Origin: Maritalea myrionectae DSM 19524
Lineage (GTDB): Bacteria; Pseudomonadota; Alphaproteobacteria; Rhizobiales; Devosiaceae
Length of the DNA: 64,000 nt
Direction of reading: 5' to 3'
Assembly: GCF_000423365.1 (NCBI RefSeq)
Contig: NZ_AUHV01000002.1
Location: forward strand, 248,001-312,000
This document shows positions 43,063-51,697 of the stretch, in pieces; position 1 is the stretch's first letter, and each line of letters starts with the position of its first letter. The notes under the pieces were generated by a model. That model searched no databases. It was given only the letters and a program-made list of their open reading frames with translations, and was not told where the DNA came from. Both the position numbers and the translations under genes were made by a program.

Positions 43063-43797
43063 TCATCCTTTACGCCGCCAATGATTGGGGACCGCAAGTT
43101 CACCAATGCCCCAGATCGCACCAAGTTGATCCAATCCAATTTTGGCCACAAGCTTGGCGCTGCGCCTCGGCCAATTGCGGTTGGCTTCAACTTCCTGAAG
43201 ACCTTTTGAAAACCCGCACACATCGACCAACAAATTGATACAGTCAGCAGGCAATTGAGCGTAAAGACGGGCCAATTCTTTTCTGGCGTCTGCCGCCATG
43301 TCGCTAATATCGTTTTGGCCATGAGATTTGGACTGTCCCAACGTGGAATTGAGCTGGCTGTAATCGCGCGTGATTTGCGGGGTGAGCATGGCCCGTTCCA
43401 CTAGGCGTTCCAAGCGGTTTGCGGCCAAGATATGGTCCGGGGACAACAGGCCACCGCGCTTGTTCGTGCTCCGGCACAGGCGGTTTAGCTGACCATTGCC
43501 AACAATTGGCAATGCCGTCCCGATTGGCTCACATTGATCTGGCGATTGCTGCTGTGGATTTGGGTTGGCCAACCACAGCTTTTGCCGCCGCATCCAGTGC
43601 GCGGCTTCTTTTGTCGTGCTGAGATCGGTGCCGGTTCCTTGCAATACGCCTTGACTGATTAAGGCACGCAGGCACTGGGGCTCAAGTGACGCCTTTCGGG
43701 CGCCATCGGATACGCGCACCAGTTGGCCACATTGAAGAACTTGGCCACCCTTATGCAGCAAACGTACAAACTTGAGCTGTCGTTTGATCAAGCGCAT
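43063..43797 (-). CDS. DUF6456 protein
   Basis: The 244-residue protein ends in a helical DUF6456-like domain (GGLLSPDHILAANRLERLVERA in part, CINLLVDVCGFSKGLQEVE, then NWPRRSAKLVAKIGLDQLG in part). The C-terminal helices resemble a DNA-binding unit. The N-terminal half has a winged-helix-like segment (LEPQCLRALISQGVL). It is probably a transcription factor. The ATG at 43797 has AGGAG nine bases upstream and overlaps the DnaA-like gene by 10 nt, so the two are likely partners in one operon. Confidence 0.75.
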   Translation of the reverse strand: MRLIKRQLKFVRLLHKGGQVLQCGQLVRVSDGARKASLEPQCLRALISQGVLQGTGTDLSTTKEAAHWMRRQKLWLANPNPQQQSPDQCEPIGTALPIVGNGQLNRLCRSTNKRGGLLSPDHILAANRLERLVERAMLTPQITRDYSQLNSTLGQSKSHGQNDISDMAADARKELARLYAQLPADCINLLVDVCGFSKGLQEVEANRNWPRRSAKLVAKIGLDQLGAIWGIGELAVPNHWRRKG

Positions 43798-44198
43798 GAG
43801 CAGCACTCCTGCGCCAGCTTTAGATCTTGAATGGCGAGAACCACAGTCCGCTCGAAACAGCTCAAGACACGTTCAAACTGGGGTTGTTCTCTCAAATCTT
43901 CTATACGGCCACAGGCATGTGAAACCGTCCGGCGATCCCGATTGAACAATGCGCCGGTGTATGTGAGGGAGCGGCGCAGTACAACATTGGTCAAATACAT
44001 GGCCATTTGCCGCGACAAACACACATTGCCATCGCCGCGCGGTTTACCCAACAGCTCAAAGGGGTGGACTTGTCGGGCGCATGCGACGAGGTTAAGGATG
44101 AATTGTGCTTCTAGATCCTGATCCAGAAGCCGCATTGTGGTGGCGCTAAGGTTAGTTTCAACCTGATTATTATGGGTGCAAATTCTATAAATAAACAT
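43788..44198 (-). CDS. DnaA C-terminal-type DNA-binding protein
   Basis: The 136-residue protein consists mainly of the helix-turn-helix of DnaA domain IV: SRQMAMYLTNVVLRRSLTYTG in part, then FNRDRRTVSHACGRIED, which resembles the DnaA signature. No ATPase part is present, so it cannot start replication alone. It may compete with DnaA at DnaA boxes or act as a transcription factor. The ATG at 44198 with AGGGA seven bases upstream is preferred to the ATG at 44204. A perfect CtrA box lies about 70 nt upstream. Confidence 0.82.
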   Translation of the reverse strand: MFIYRICTHNNQVETNLSATTMRLLDQDLEAQFILNLVACARQVHPFELLGKPRGDGNVCLSRQMAMYLTNVVLRRSLTYTGALFNRDRRTVSHACGRIEDLREQPQFERVLSCFERTVVLAIQDLKLAQECCSCA

Positions 44199-44263
44199 GA
44201 TCATTCCCTAGTTTTAGGTATATATTCCTATAACCTACGTGGGAAGGACCGGGGATAAGTTTC

Positions 44264-44279
44264 TTAAGTTAAAATTAAC
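44264..44279 (-). promoter_or_regulatory. Perfect CtrA box upstream of the DnaA-like gene
   Basis: TTAAGTTAAAATTAAC matches TTAA-N7-TTAAC exactly. It lies 66 nt before the start of the DnaA-like gene, a usual distance for a CtrA-activated promoter. The 206-nt region between this gene and mucR holds no other gene. Confidence 0.6.
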
Positions 44280-44356
44280 AATAAGACGGTGATTTGCTTT
44301 TAAATCAAGGTGTTAAACCTATTAACCCAAGCGTCAAATGCAACCTGAAATAGTAC

Positions 44357-44384
44357 AAAAAAAGGCCGGCACATGGCCGACCTT
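44357..44384 (-). terminator. Intrinsic terminator of mucR
   Basis: On the minus strand arms AAGGTCGGCC and GCCGGCCTT form a 7 to 9-bp stem with a short loop, followed by TTTTTTT. It lies 27 nt after the mucR stop, so mucR is monocistronic. Confidence 0.85.
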
Positions 44385-44410
44385 GTCGCAATTGATGGCA
44401 AAAAAGCAGA

Positions 44411-44839
44411 CTATTTTCCTGCTTTACGCCCCAGGCCCATCTCGCGGGCGAGCCGTGACCGCGCAGCCGCATAGTTTGGTGCAACCATTGGATAGTCGCT
44501 CGGCAAACCCCACTTTTCGCGGTACTCTTCTGGAGACAGATCATAATGCGTACGCAAGTGACGCTTCAATGATTTGAACTTTTTGCCGTCTTCCAAGCAA
44601 ATAATATAGTCTGGCGTGATTGATTTTTTAACAGGCACAGCAGGCTTACGATTCTCCTGCTCGGCTTCTGTTGGACCAGTCGCCAGGCCAGCCAAAGTGG
44701 CGTGCACATCGGCAATCAATTTCGGCAAATCTGCTTGGCTTACCGCGTTGTTAGACACGTAAGCACTTACGATATCAGTGCTTAATTCAATGATTTCAGA
44801 TTTAAGGTCAACTTGATTATTATCTTGTTGCTCAGTCAT
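44411..44839 (-). CDS. mucR: MucR/Ros-family transcriptional regulator
   Basis: The 142-residue regulator has an N-terminal oligomerisation region and a C-terminal prokaryotic zinc finger (CLEDGKKFKSLKRHLRTHYD) with one Cys, one Asp and two His ligands. The conserved LSPEEYREKWGLPSDYPMV (in part) and NYAAARSRLA follow. MucR proteins are H-NS-like repressors of envelope, motility and cell-cycle genes in Hyphomicrobiales. A palindrome 33 nt upstream of the start may be its own operator. Confidence 0.95.
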   Translation of the reverse strand: MTEQQDNNQVDLKSEIIELSTDIVSAYVSNNAVSQADLPKLIADVHATLAGLATGPTEAEQENRKPAVPVKKSITPDYIICLEDGKKFKSLKRHLRTHYDLSPEEYREKWGLPSDYPMVAPNYAAARSRLAREMGLGRKAGK

Positions 44840-44871
44840 TATTTAACCATTTCCTGCAGATTGCTTCTATC

Positions 44872-44885
44872 TTAGCGAACGCTAA
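44872..44885. promoter_or_regulatory. Operator-like palindrome upstream of mucR
   Basis: TTAGCGAACGCTAA has perfect 6-nt arms around two bases. It lies 33-46 nt before the mucR ATG, inside the expected promoter. MucR and Ros repress their own genes through AT-rich inverted repeats, so autoregulation is plausible. Confidence 0.4.
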
Positions 44886-44994
44886 TATTGAACACTTCAT
44901 TATTATGCGAAAGTACAAATTGCAACCAATAATCGGATAAAAGTTGCACTTTCTTTCTTAAAAACCGCGACAGTTTGGCATCAGTTACAGGATT

Positions 44995-45327
44995 TTATTT
45001 GGGGTCCATTTCATCAACCTTAGTGACCGGTGCTGGTTTATACCCAGCAAAGTAAGCGGCGCGGGCCAACAAATGGGCTGAAATGGGCGCGGTAAGCAGC
45101 AAGAACACGAAGCCCGCAAAGGCCCGCAAGATCACTGAACCCTCCATAGAAGCCAAGGCAATCGCCAAAAAGCCAAAGCCTGCACCCAATGTCCCTGCTT
45201 TTGAGGCGGCATGCATACGGGTGTAGAGATCTGGCAGGCGCAATAGGCCGATTGCCGCTGCAAGCGAGAAAATAGCGCCGACGATCAACAGGATGCCCAC
45301 CATGTAGGAGATAATCTCTTGTATCAT
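44995..45327 (-). CDS. mrpG: Mrp antiporter subunit MrpG/MnhG
   Basis: This 110-residue subunit has three membrane helices and the family motif [22 protein letters not shown] (in part). It is needed for assembly of the Mrp Na+/H+ antiporter. The ATG at 45327 overlaps mrpF by 4 nt. It ends the operon; no clear terminator follows in the 155-nt gap to mucR. Confidence 0.93.
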   Translation of the reverse strand: MIQEIISYMVGILLIVGAIFSLAAAIGLLRLPDLYTRMHAASKAGTLGAGFGFLAIALASMEGSVILRAFAGFVFLLLTAPISAHLLARAAYFAGYKPAPVTKVDEMDPK

Positions 45328-45656
45328 TCCTCTACTCCCATATCCTTGCGATCGTTTTCGAGACGTTCCGCTTTGATTTTCCAGCGTTGAAGCACAAAGC
45401 GGGCGAAAGCGACCGTGGCCAAAAAGCCAACCAATGCCAGCGAAATGGCAATATCCAAATAGAGCGCATATCCGGTCTTGATGGCGATTACGGCAATATA
45501 GCCAATGCCAATAGTCAACAGCATGTCTAAGGCCAAAATACGGTCGGGCAATGTTGGACCGCGCAAAATGCGCACTGAAACAATCAAAAATGCGAGGCTG
45601 AGCAAGCCCAAAGCAATAGTGATTGCAAGCTCTAGGAATTCTGCGCCGCCGATCAT
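45324..45656 (-). CDS. mrpF: Mrp antiporter subunit MrpF/MnhF
   Basis: The 110-residue subunit has three membrane helices and the motif [18 protein letters not shown] that defines MrpF. The C-terminal charged tail ([13 protein letters not shown]) is cytosolic. It overlaps mrpE and mrpG by 4 nt each. Confidence 0.93.
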   Translation of the reverse strand: MIGGAEFLELAITIALGLLSLAFLIVSVRILRGPTLPDRILALDMLLTIGIGYIAVIAIKTGYALYLDIAISLALVGFLATVAFARFVLQRWKIKAERLENDRKDMGVEE

Positions 45657-46135
45657 GGTTCAAATACCTCGATAATCTTAGCCTCAAAGCCGTTGGCGAT
45701 GTCTTTAATCATCTTCTTTTTGTCCGGCATTTCCAGCGCATGCACATAAAGGCTTGAGCGGTCCGGAGATACGTCCACGCTTAATGTTCCGGGGGTCAGC
45801 GTGATCAGATTTGCCAGCAAAGTGATCTCTGCATCGGTCTTGGCTCGCAATGGGAAGGCAATGATCGCAGGTTGCAGTTTCTTATGCATGTTGGGTGACA
45901 ACACCAACACCAGCACTTTAAACGCACTCAAGATCAACTCATAAAGGAACAATAGTGCCAAAGAGATGATTTTGGGCAACTTACGTAATATCTGTGCCTG
46001 TCCCACTTGCAGCCGGATCACCCAAAGTGACGCGCCACCGACGACAAATCCTAAAATCAAATTTCCGAGAGAAAATGTGCCGGTAATCGCGGCCCAAGTT
46101 AGGGCCAACAGCACTGATATGAGCAAAAGCGTCAT
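45653..46135 (-). CDS. mrpE: Mrp antiporter subunit MrpE/MnhE
   Basis: The 160-residue subunit has two or three N-terminal helices and the conserved block [20 protein letters not shown] (20 residues), then YVHALEMPD. MrpE supports complex stability. It overlaps mrpD by 4 nt. Confidence 0.93.
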   Translation of the reverse strand: MTLLLISVLLALTWAAITGTFSLGNLILGFVVGGASLWVIRLQVGQAQILRKLPKIISLALLFLYELILSAFKVLVLVLSPNMHKKLQPAIIAFPLRAKTDAEITLLANLITLTPGTLSVDVSPDRSSLYVHALEMPDKKKMIKDIANGFEAKIIEVFEP

Positions 46136-47739
46136 TCGCCCTCTCCTTTCGTTTCAGGCACCCGTTCAAACACAGCCCCAACATAGTCGGACGCCAACCG
46201 CACATCGTTTGCGGCGTCTCCGCCCGCCCTGAACAGGGGTTCGGGCCAAAGACCCGCCACAATGATGAAGGCCACCAGCGCGCCGGTTGGCAAAAGCCCC
46301 CAAACGACTGCACGCTGTGGCAGTGGGCGGATTTTGGTGTTGATCTGCTCTGAGTTTACACCCTCTCGGCCGTCACGCCAGAAGATATGTGCCCAAAGTC
46401 TGGAGCCAGCAATCGAGGTGAGAATTGAATTGAGTAGAATAAGGCCGACAAGCCAGAAGCTTTGCATTTCAATCCCGGCCAACACCAAGATCATTTTCGG
46501 CCAGAAACCGAGGAATGGCGGCAAGCCGGCAACCGCAAAGACCAGCACGATAAACATAATCGACAGCCAGCTATTGGCGCGGTAAATACCGCCCAGTTTG
46601 CGGATGTCGCTGGTGCCGCCCATGCGTTCTACCAACCCGACCACCAGATAAAGCGCAGTCATCACCAGCATTGAATTGACTGCATAGGCTGCCAAGCCGA
46701 ACACCCCGAGCGGTGTGCCGATGGCCAAACCGGCCATCATGGCGCCGATGCCGCCAATAACGAGGAAGCCCAGAGCGCGCCGCGCGTTGGTTTGGGCCAT
46801 GGCGCCGAGTGGGGCCAGAATAAGCGTCGCACCCGCCACAACTTCCATAACCACCTGCAATTGCCCATGCGATTGCGGGATCAATAAAAGGTGGGTCCGC
46901 ACAAGCGCATAGACGCCCACCTTGGTCAGCAAGCCTGCAAAAACGGCGGAAACAGCAGGGTCCGGCGCGTGATAGGACGCTGGCAACCAGGAATTAAGCG
47001 GAAATGCGGCCGCTTTCATGGCAAATGCCAAGAAGAACAATGCCGCCACGGCAGCAATGGCACCGCCTTCAACTTGCGGCGCTTTCAGCGCGATGTCCGC
47101 CATGTTCAACGTGCCGACAAGGCCATATAAAAAGCCAATGGCAATCAAGAAAAACGTGGTCGCGAGGAAGTTCAGAAAACCATATTTGACCGCACCATCA
47201 AGTTGGATCTTTCGCCCGCCGATGATCAGCAGACCAAATGATGCGATCAGCATCACTTCGAACCAGACATATAGGTTGAACAAATCGCCTGTCAGAAACC
47301 CGCCAGAGACCCCGGTCAGCAATAAGAGCAGCAAGGGATGATAGCCATATTTGTTTTCGCGCGTTTCAATTTCTGACTGCACAAACAAGATGACGATCAG
47401 CAGGATGAATGCGCTTACCATTGAGAACAATGCGCTTAGCGAATCTGCGGTAAGGCTGATGCCGTAGGGGGGCAACCAGTTGCCCATCGTCATGCTCAAC
47501 GGGCCCTCAGCCTGAACACGCAAATAAAGCATCACATTGGCCACCAGGGTGGCGAGCAAAATCAAAAAGGCAAATGGTGCCTGCCACTCCGGGCGCTTGC
47601 GTGCCATCAGCAGCACCGCCGCCCCAAGCATGGGCAGCGCGATGGGCCAGACAATGACCCAATCGGCAACTGATGTTGCCCCTTCAATCATTGCGGGTGG
47701 CAATTCGAGATTTTTTGGCAGCGGCGTCTTAGCCATCAA
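46132..47739 (-). CDS. mrpD: Mrp antiporter subunit MrpD/MnhD
   Basis: The 535-residue subunit is an antiporter-like membrane protein related to complex I NuoN/NuoM, with about 14 helices. Family blocks include LLTGVSGGFLTGDLFNLYVW, the lysine-bearing FAMKAAAFPLNSWLPASYH and the broken-helix region SAVFAGLLTKVGVYALVR. It carries proton-channel residues. It lies 6 nt after mrpC. Confidence 0.95.
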   Translation of the reverse strand: MMAKTPLPKNLELPPAMIEGATSVADWVIVWPIALPMLGAAVLLMARKRPEWQAPFAFLILLATLVANVMLYLRVQAEGPLSMTMGNWLPPYGISLTADSLSALFSMVSAFILLIVILFVQSEIETRENKYGYHPLLLLLLTGVSGGFLTGDLFNLYVWFEVMLIASFGLLIIGGRKIQLDGAVKYGFLNFLATTFFLIAIGFLYGLVGTLNMADIALKAPQVEGGAIAAVAALFFLAFAMKAAAFPLNSWLPASYHAPDPAVSAVFAGLLTKVGVYALVRTHLLLIPQSHGQLQVVMEVVAGATLILAPLGAMAQTNARRALGFLVIGGIGAMMAGLAIGTPLGVFGLAAYAVNSMLVMTALYLVVGLVERMGGTSDIRKLGGIYRANSWLSIMFIVLVFAVAGLPPFLGFWPKMILVLAGIEMQSFWLVGLILLNSILTSIAGSRLWAHIFWRDGREGVNSEQINTKIRPLPQRAVVWGLLPTGALVAFIIVAGLWPEPLFRAGGDAANDVRLASDYVGAVFERVPETKGEGE

Positions 47740-47745
47740 AGTCTC

Positions 47746-48123
47746 CTAGTAACTCAGCGGCGGTCGAGGGCTATCCTCGGGCTCTGCCACACGCATCGTG
47801 TCAGTATTGTCGGCGTCCAGTTCCTGATAGGCGCGGTAAGTCAGCACCAGCAAAAAGGCGAACAATGAAAAGCCAATTACAATCGCAGTCAAAATCAGCG
47901 CCTGTGGCAGCGGATTGGCGATAGGTTCCAGTGGTGCATATTCGCCATCTGGCACGATAGGCGGCACTTCTCGTGTGACACGACCGACCGTGAAAATCAG
48001 CAAGTTTACGCCGTTGCCGATGATGGCAATGCCAAGCAACATGCGGATCAAAGAGCGTGACAGCAAAAGATATATCGCGACGGTGAAAAACAGGCCAATG
48101 AGGCAAGCGAGTGCGATTTCCAT
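47746..48123 (-). CDS. mrpC: Mrp antiporter subunit MrpC/MnhC
   Basis: The 125-residue subunit is homologous to NuoK, with three membrane helices and the stretch RMLLGIAIIGNGVNLLIFTV and PLPQALILTAIVIGFSLFAF. Its start overlaps the mrpB stop by 1 nt (TAATG). Confidence 0.94.
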   Translation of the reverse strand: MEIALACLIGLFFTVAIYLLLSRSLIRMLLGIAIIGNGVNLLIFTVGRVTREVPPIVPDGEYAPLEPIANPLPQALILTAIVIGFSLFAFLLVLTYRAYQELDADNTDTMRVAEPEDSPRPPLSY

Positions 48124-48548
48124 TAGCGTGTCTCCTCATCTTCTTCCAGCGCCAGCGCGATGGAGGAGATCGCCCCGACCACAACGCAATAAACGCCGAT
48201 GTCGAACAGCAGGGGGGTGGACAGCGCCAACTCGCTGCCGTCGCTCAATTCGAGGAACAGCCACAAGCCTTTAAGGAACGGCGCGTCGACAAATAAAGAC
48301 ATAAGCCCCGCGATGCCCGCGAGAAACACACCCAACCCTGCCACCGCGATGGGATGGAAAACGAGTGCTTTGCGCACTTCATCAACACCTGCGGCAATAC
48401 CATAAATCGCGATCGCCGAAGCGGCGATCAATCCGCCAATAAAGCCACCGCCCGGCTCGTTATGGCCACGCAACAAAACGAACACTGAAAACAGCACCAT
48501 CAGGGCCGCCAAATAAGGGGCAACGGTTCTAAATATCACCGTATTCAT
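48123..48548 (-). CDS. mrpB: Mrp antiporter subunit MrpB/MnhB
   Basis: The 141-residue subunit has four membrane helices with the family block [20 protein letters not shown] (20 residues) and [15 protein letters not shown]. It is separate from MrpA here, as in seven-gene operons. It overlaps mrpA by 4 nt. Confidence 0.94.
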   Translation of the reverse strand: MNTVIFRTVAPYLAALMVLFSVFVLLRGHNEPGGGFIGGLIAASAIAIYGIAAGVDEVRKALVFHPIAVAGLGVFLAGIAGLMSLFVDAPFLKGLWLFLELSDGSELALSTPLLFDIGVYCVVVGAISSIALALEEDEETR

Positions 48549-50965
48549 GCGCGCGCTCCTTTGCTTCTCGCGGTTGTGCGTTTTGGTTGACGTGGTTTCG
48601 GGGCCAGTTTCTTCGGCGCCCCAATGCCACGTTTCGGGCCGCCAAGGCGAATACCGATAAGCGCCAATATTGCGATACCCGCGGTCATCACCACTGAGAT
48701 TTCACCCAGCGTATCCAGCGCACGATAATCGACCAGGATCACATTGACGATGTTGCGGCCATGGGCAATCGGCACACTGGTTTCCACGAAGAATTCTGAG
48801 AGGCTGGTGTCGAGCTCTACGCTGAGCACCGCCAGCAGCAGCGCCACAAACCCAAAGCCACACACGATGGCAATTGCCCCATCGCGTACCGCCTCTTCCA
48901 ACACCCGAGCGTCGCGCTGGTCCAGATGCAGGCGAGTCATCACCAATGCCAGAATAACAACTGAAAGGGTTTCAACCATCAATTGGGTGAAACCCAAATC
49001 TGGAGCCCCGAACAGCAAGAAGATCATGGCCACAGCAAACCCCTGAATGCCAAGCGATACGATCGCCACGAGGCGGGTTTTGGCGACGATCACGGCCCCC
49101 AAGCCAAGGGCAGCAATGGCCAGAATGGCCCATTCGTAGAAGCGTAGATTTGGAAATGCTGGAATTTCGGGCAGTGCATTCTGTATGACCAGCGGCGCAA
49201 ACAAGGCCCCTGCTAAACAAACGAAAACCAGGATCAAATAGAACTCCAACCGCCCGTGATGCAAAACGCGGGTAATCCAATCCGCGAAGCGGATCATGCC
49301 GAACATAAATTGATCGAAGCCTTGGTCTGGTCCCCAACGCCACACATTGGCCACGCGGCGCAAAAAGCTGCGGATGGCGTCAAGCTTATAGAACGCCAGG
49401 CCGCCGACAACCCAAGTGGCAACAGACAATGTCACGAGCAGCAGATCGAAGTGAAGTTTGAGGTGCGGCTCGACCAGTTTGGCGTAAATGGCTGTGGCCG
49501 CTGGACCGAAGAACACTTCGCCCACATCTGTGATGTAGTACCCCGCGGCAAAGCCCAAAACGCCGAGGACCAAAGGCCCCCAGATCATTGAAAGCGGCGC
49601 TTCATGCGGCGATTTTGGCGTTTCCAATTTTGGACCAAAGAATGGTTTGATGGCAATTGCCAAACCTGCGGCCATCATCAAGCCATTGCCAAGCAAGGCA
49701 ACAAGCACGAGCAACATGCTCCAGATATTTTCTGGACCGAACAACAGATAGATTTCTTCCTTGGCGAAATAGCCGAGTGAAATCGGGAAGCCAGCCATGG
49801 ATATGGCCGCCAACAGCGCAGCGATAAAGGTGAATGGCAATTTATAGCGCAGACCCGACACTTCGGTCAGGTCGCGGGTGCCGGATTCATGATCAATCGC
49901 GCCAACCACCATAAATAGGGCGCCCTTATAGAAGGCGTGCGCCACGAGGAACAGCAAGGCGGCCAATATGGCGACCTTCTCGCTTAACCCCAGCAGCATT
50001 ACCAGCATGCCCAAGGACCCCAAGGTGGTGTAGGCCAGCATTTGCTTCATATCAGTTTGCCGCAGCGCCATGATCGCGCCGGTAAGCAGCGTGATCCCGC
50101 CAAAGATGGGCAAAATCGTGTTCCAATATACGGTTTCGTTCAAAACCGGGCTCATACGTGCCAGCAAATAGACCCCTGCTTTCACCATCGTGGCCGAGTG
50201 CAGATAGGCTGAAACCGGCGTTGGTGCTTCCATGGCATTTGGCAGCCAGAAGTGGAATGGCACTTGCGCAGATTTGGTAAAGGCACCACCCAGCACCAGC
50301 AGCAAAACCATCAGATAGAAGGGGCTATCGCGCAGGACGTTTGGGTCGCGCATCAATGTGCTCAACTCGCTATGTCCGCTCACCGCAAAGATCATCAGCA
50401 GGCCAAACAAGAGCAACAAGCCGCCGCCGCCTGTTATCACCAGCGCCTGAATCGCTGCGCGGCGCGATGCCTCTTTGTTGTGGTTAAAGCCGATCAGCAG
50501 GAAGGACGTGATGGAGGTCAATTCCCAAAACACGAACAATGTCATGATGTTGTCAGCCAACACGAGGCCAAGCATTGACCCCATAAACATCAAGATAAAC
50601 GAGAAGAACCGCCCTTGATGGCGATGCCCGTTCAAATAGCCGCCGGAGTAAGTGACGATAAATGTGCCGATGCCGGAGATCAGCATGGCAAAGACCAAAC
50701 TCAGCCCATCAACGTAAAAACTCAGATTGATCGGCAGTGGAAAATAATTGGAGTTGACCCATGCGATGGCGAAGTTTTTTGTGCCGCCAGCCGCAATGTC
50801 GGCGATATAGGTGGTCAGCACCAGAAAAATTGCTGCGGGGACCGTGGCCAATATCCAACCTGAGATGGGCCGAGCAAACCGATTGACCCAAGGAGCAAAC
50901 AGGGCGGCAATAAATGGCGCCAGTGCAATCAGCAGCAGTGCATGATTATTTGGCAAGTCGGACAA
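48545..50965 (-). CDS. mrpA: Mrp antiporter subunit MrpA/MnhA
   Basis: The 806-residue subunit is the largest of the complex, related to NuoL, with about 20 helices. It has the NuoL-like block [18 protein letters not shown], the lysine-bearing [20 protein letters not shown] and the C-terminal MrpA-specific part ([20 protein letters not shown], then [12 protein letters not shown]). The start is a TTG at 50965 behind GGAGAG. The complex exports Na+ in exchange for H+, important for salt and alkaline tolerance, which suits a marine or saline habitat. Confidence 0.95.
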   Translation of the reverse strand: MSDLPNNHALLLIALAPFIAALFAPWVNRFARPISGWILATVPAAIFLVLTTYIADIAAGGTKNFAIAWVNSNYFPLPINLSFYVDGLSLVFAMLISGIGTFIVTYSGGYLNGHRHQGRFFSFILMFMGSMLGLVLADNIMTLFVFWELTSITSFLLIGFNHNKEASRRAAIQALVITGGGGLLLLFGLLMIFAVSGHSELSTLMRDPNVLRDSPFYLMVLLLVLGGAFTKSAQVPFHFWLPNAMEAPTPVSAYLHSATMVKAGVYLLARMSPVLNETVYWNTILPIFGGITLLTGAIMALRQTDMKQMLAYTTLGSLGMLVMLLGLSEKVAILAALLFLVAHAFYKGALFMVVGAIDHESGTRDLTEVSGLRYKLPFTFIAALLAAISMAGFPISLGYFAKEEIYLLFGPENIWSMLLVLVALLGNGLMMAAGLAIAIKPFFGPKLETPKSPHEAPLSMIWGPLVLGVLGFAAGYYITDVGEVFFGPAATAIYAKLVEPHLKLHFDLLLVTLSVATWVVGGLAFYKLDAIRSFLRRVANVWRWGPDQGFDQFMFGMIRFADWITRVLHHGRLEFYLILVFVCLAGALFAPLVIQNALPEIPAFPNLRFYEWAILAIAALGLGAVIVAKTRLVAIVSLGIQGFAVAMIFLLFGAPDLGFTQLMVETLSVVILALVMTRLHLDQRDARVLEEAVRDGAIAIVCGFGFVALLLAVLSVELDTSLSEFFVETSVPIAHGRNIVNVILVDYRALDTLGEISVVMTAGIAILALIGIRLGGPKRGIGAPKKLAPKPRQPKRTTARSKGARA

Positions 50966-51279
50966 TGATCACTCTCCATCTGGCACGTCCACATTGGCCT
51001 GGACGTTTATCTTGCAATTTGCCGAACTGGGATCAGCACGGTTGGCATTAGAGCGCAATTTTTCGCGTCTCAGGTCGAATCGCAGAAATTGTTGCACAAT
51101 TTGACCCATTTTGAAGGAAACCGACAAGGGCAAGCGCCGTTGAAACAACGGTTTTGCAGTGTTTTCGGATCATCAAATTCGGAAATATCGTATAAACATC
51201 AGAATTGAATTTGCAAAGACTTGATTGTTGCGGCAGAGCGACCCAAGTTACAATCAAACCGAAACTTTCCTTTTTGAGC
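50966..51279. other. Divergent 314-nt intergenic region, mrpA and msrB
   Basis: This region holds the promoters of the mrp operon (minus) and msrB (plus). A 6-bp palindrome with a 3-nt loop (CCGTTG-AAA-CAACGG, 51137-51151) is present, followed by TTTT on the plus strand. It may be an operator or a weak hairpin. A TATAAA-like box lies shortly before msrB, but no convincing -35 was found. No small gene is seen. Confidence 0.5.
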
Positions 51280-51693
51280 ATGTCCAAAACATCTAACACA
51301 CAAAAATCCGAACAGGATTGGCGTCGCGAACTCGGCGAACTCGAATACCACGTCTTGCGCCAGAAGGGCACAGAGCGGGCTTTTTCGCATCCCTATAATG
51401 ACCAGCAAGCGCAGGGCCAGTATTTTTGCAAAGGATGTGGTGCGCCGCTGTTTTCGTCGACACATAAATATGAGTCAGGCTCGGGCTGGCCAAGCTTTTT
51501 TGATGAAGCGCCAGAAAGCGCGGTAGAGCTGCAAGTGCAGCGCACATTTTTTGCCCGGAAGCTCGAAATTGTGTGTGCGGCGTGCCAATCACATATTGGA
51601 CATATGTTTGAGGATGGGCCACAACCCACAGGAAAGCGATATTGCACCAACGGCACTGCACTAAACTTTGTGCCGCAACCGGAAGATGATTGA
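51280..51693 (+). CDS. msrB: Methionine sulfoxide reductase MsrB
   Basis: The 137-residue enzyme reduces methionine-R-sulfoxide in oxidised proteins. Four zinc cysteines are visible (Cys50 and Cys53 in FCKGCG, Cys99 and Cys102 in CAAC). The catalytic Cys122 is in RYCTNG, and the substrate-binding block GTALNF follows. The start at 51280 gives the usual length. The next gene, oligopeptidase B, starts within a few bases of its stop, so the two are probably co-transcribed. Confidence 0.95.
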   Translation: MSKTSNTQKSEQDWRRELGELEYHVLRQKGTERAFSHPYNDQQAQGQYFCKGCGAPLFSSTHKYESGSGWPSFFDEAPESAVELQVQRTFFARKLEIVCAACQSHIGHMFEDGPQPTGKRYCTNGTALNFVPQPEDD

Positions 51694-51697
51694 GAAT

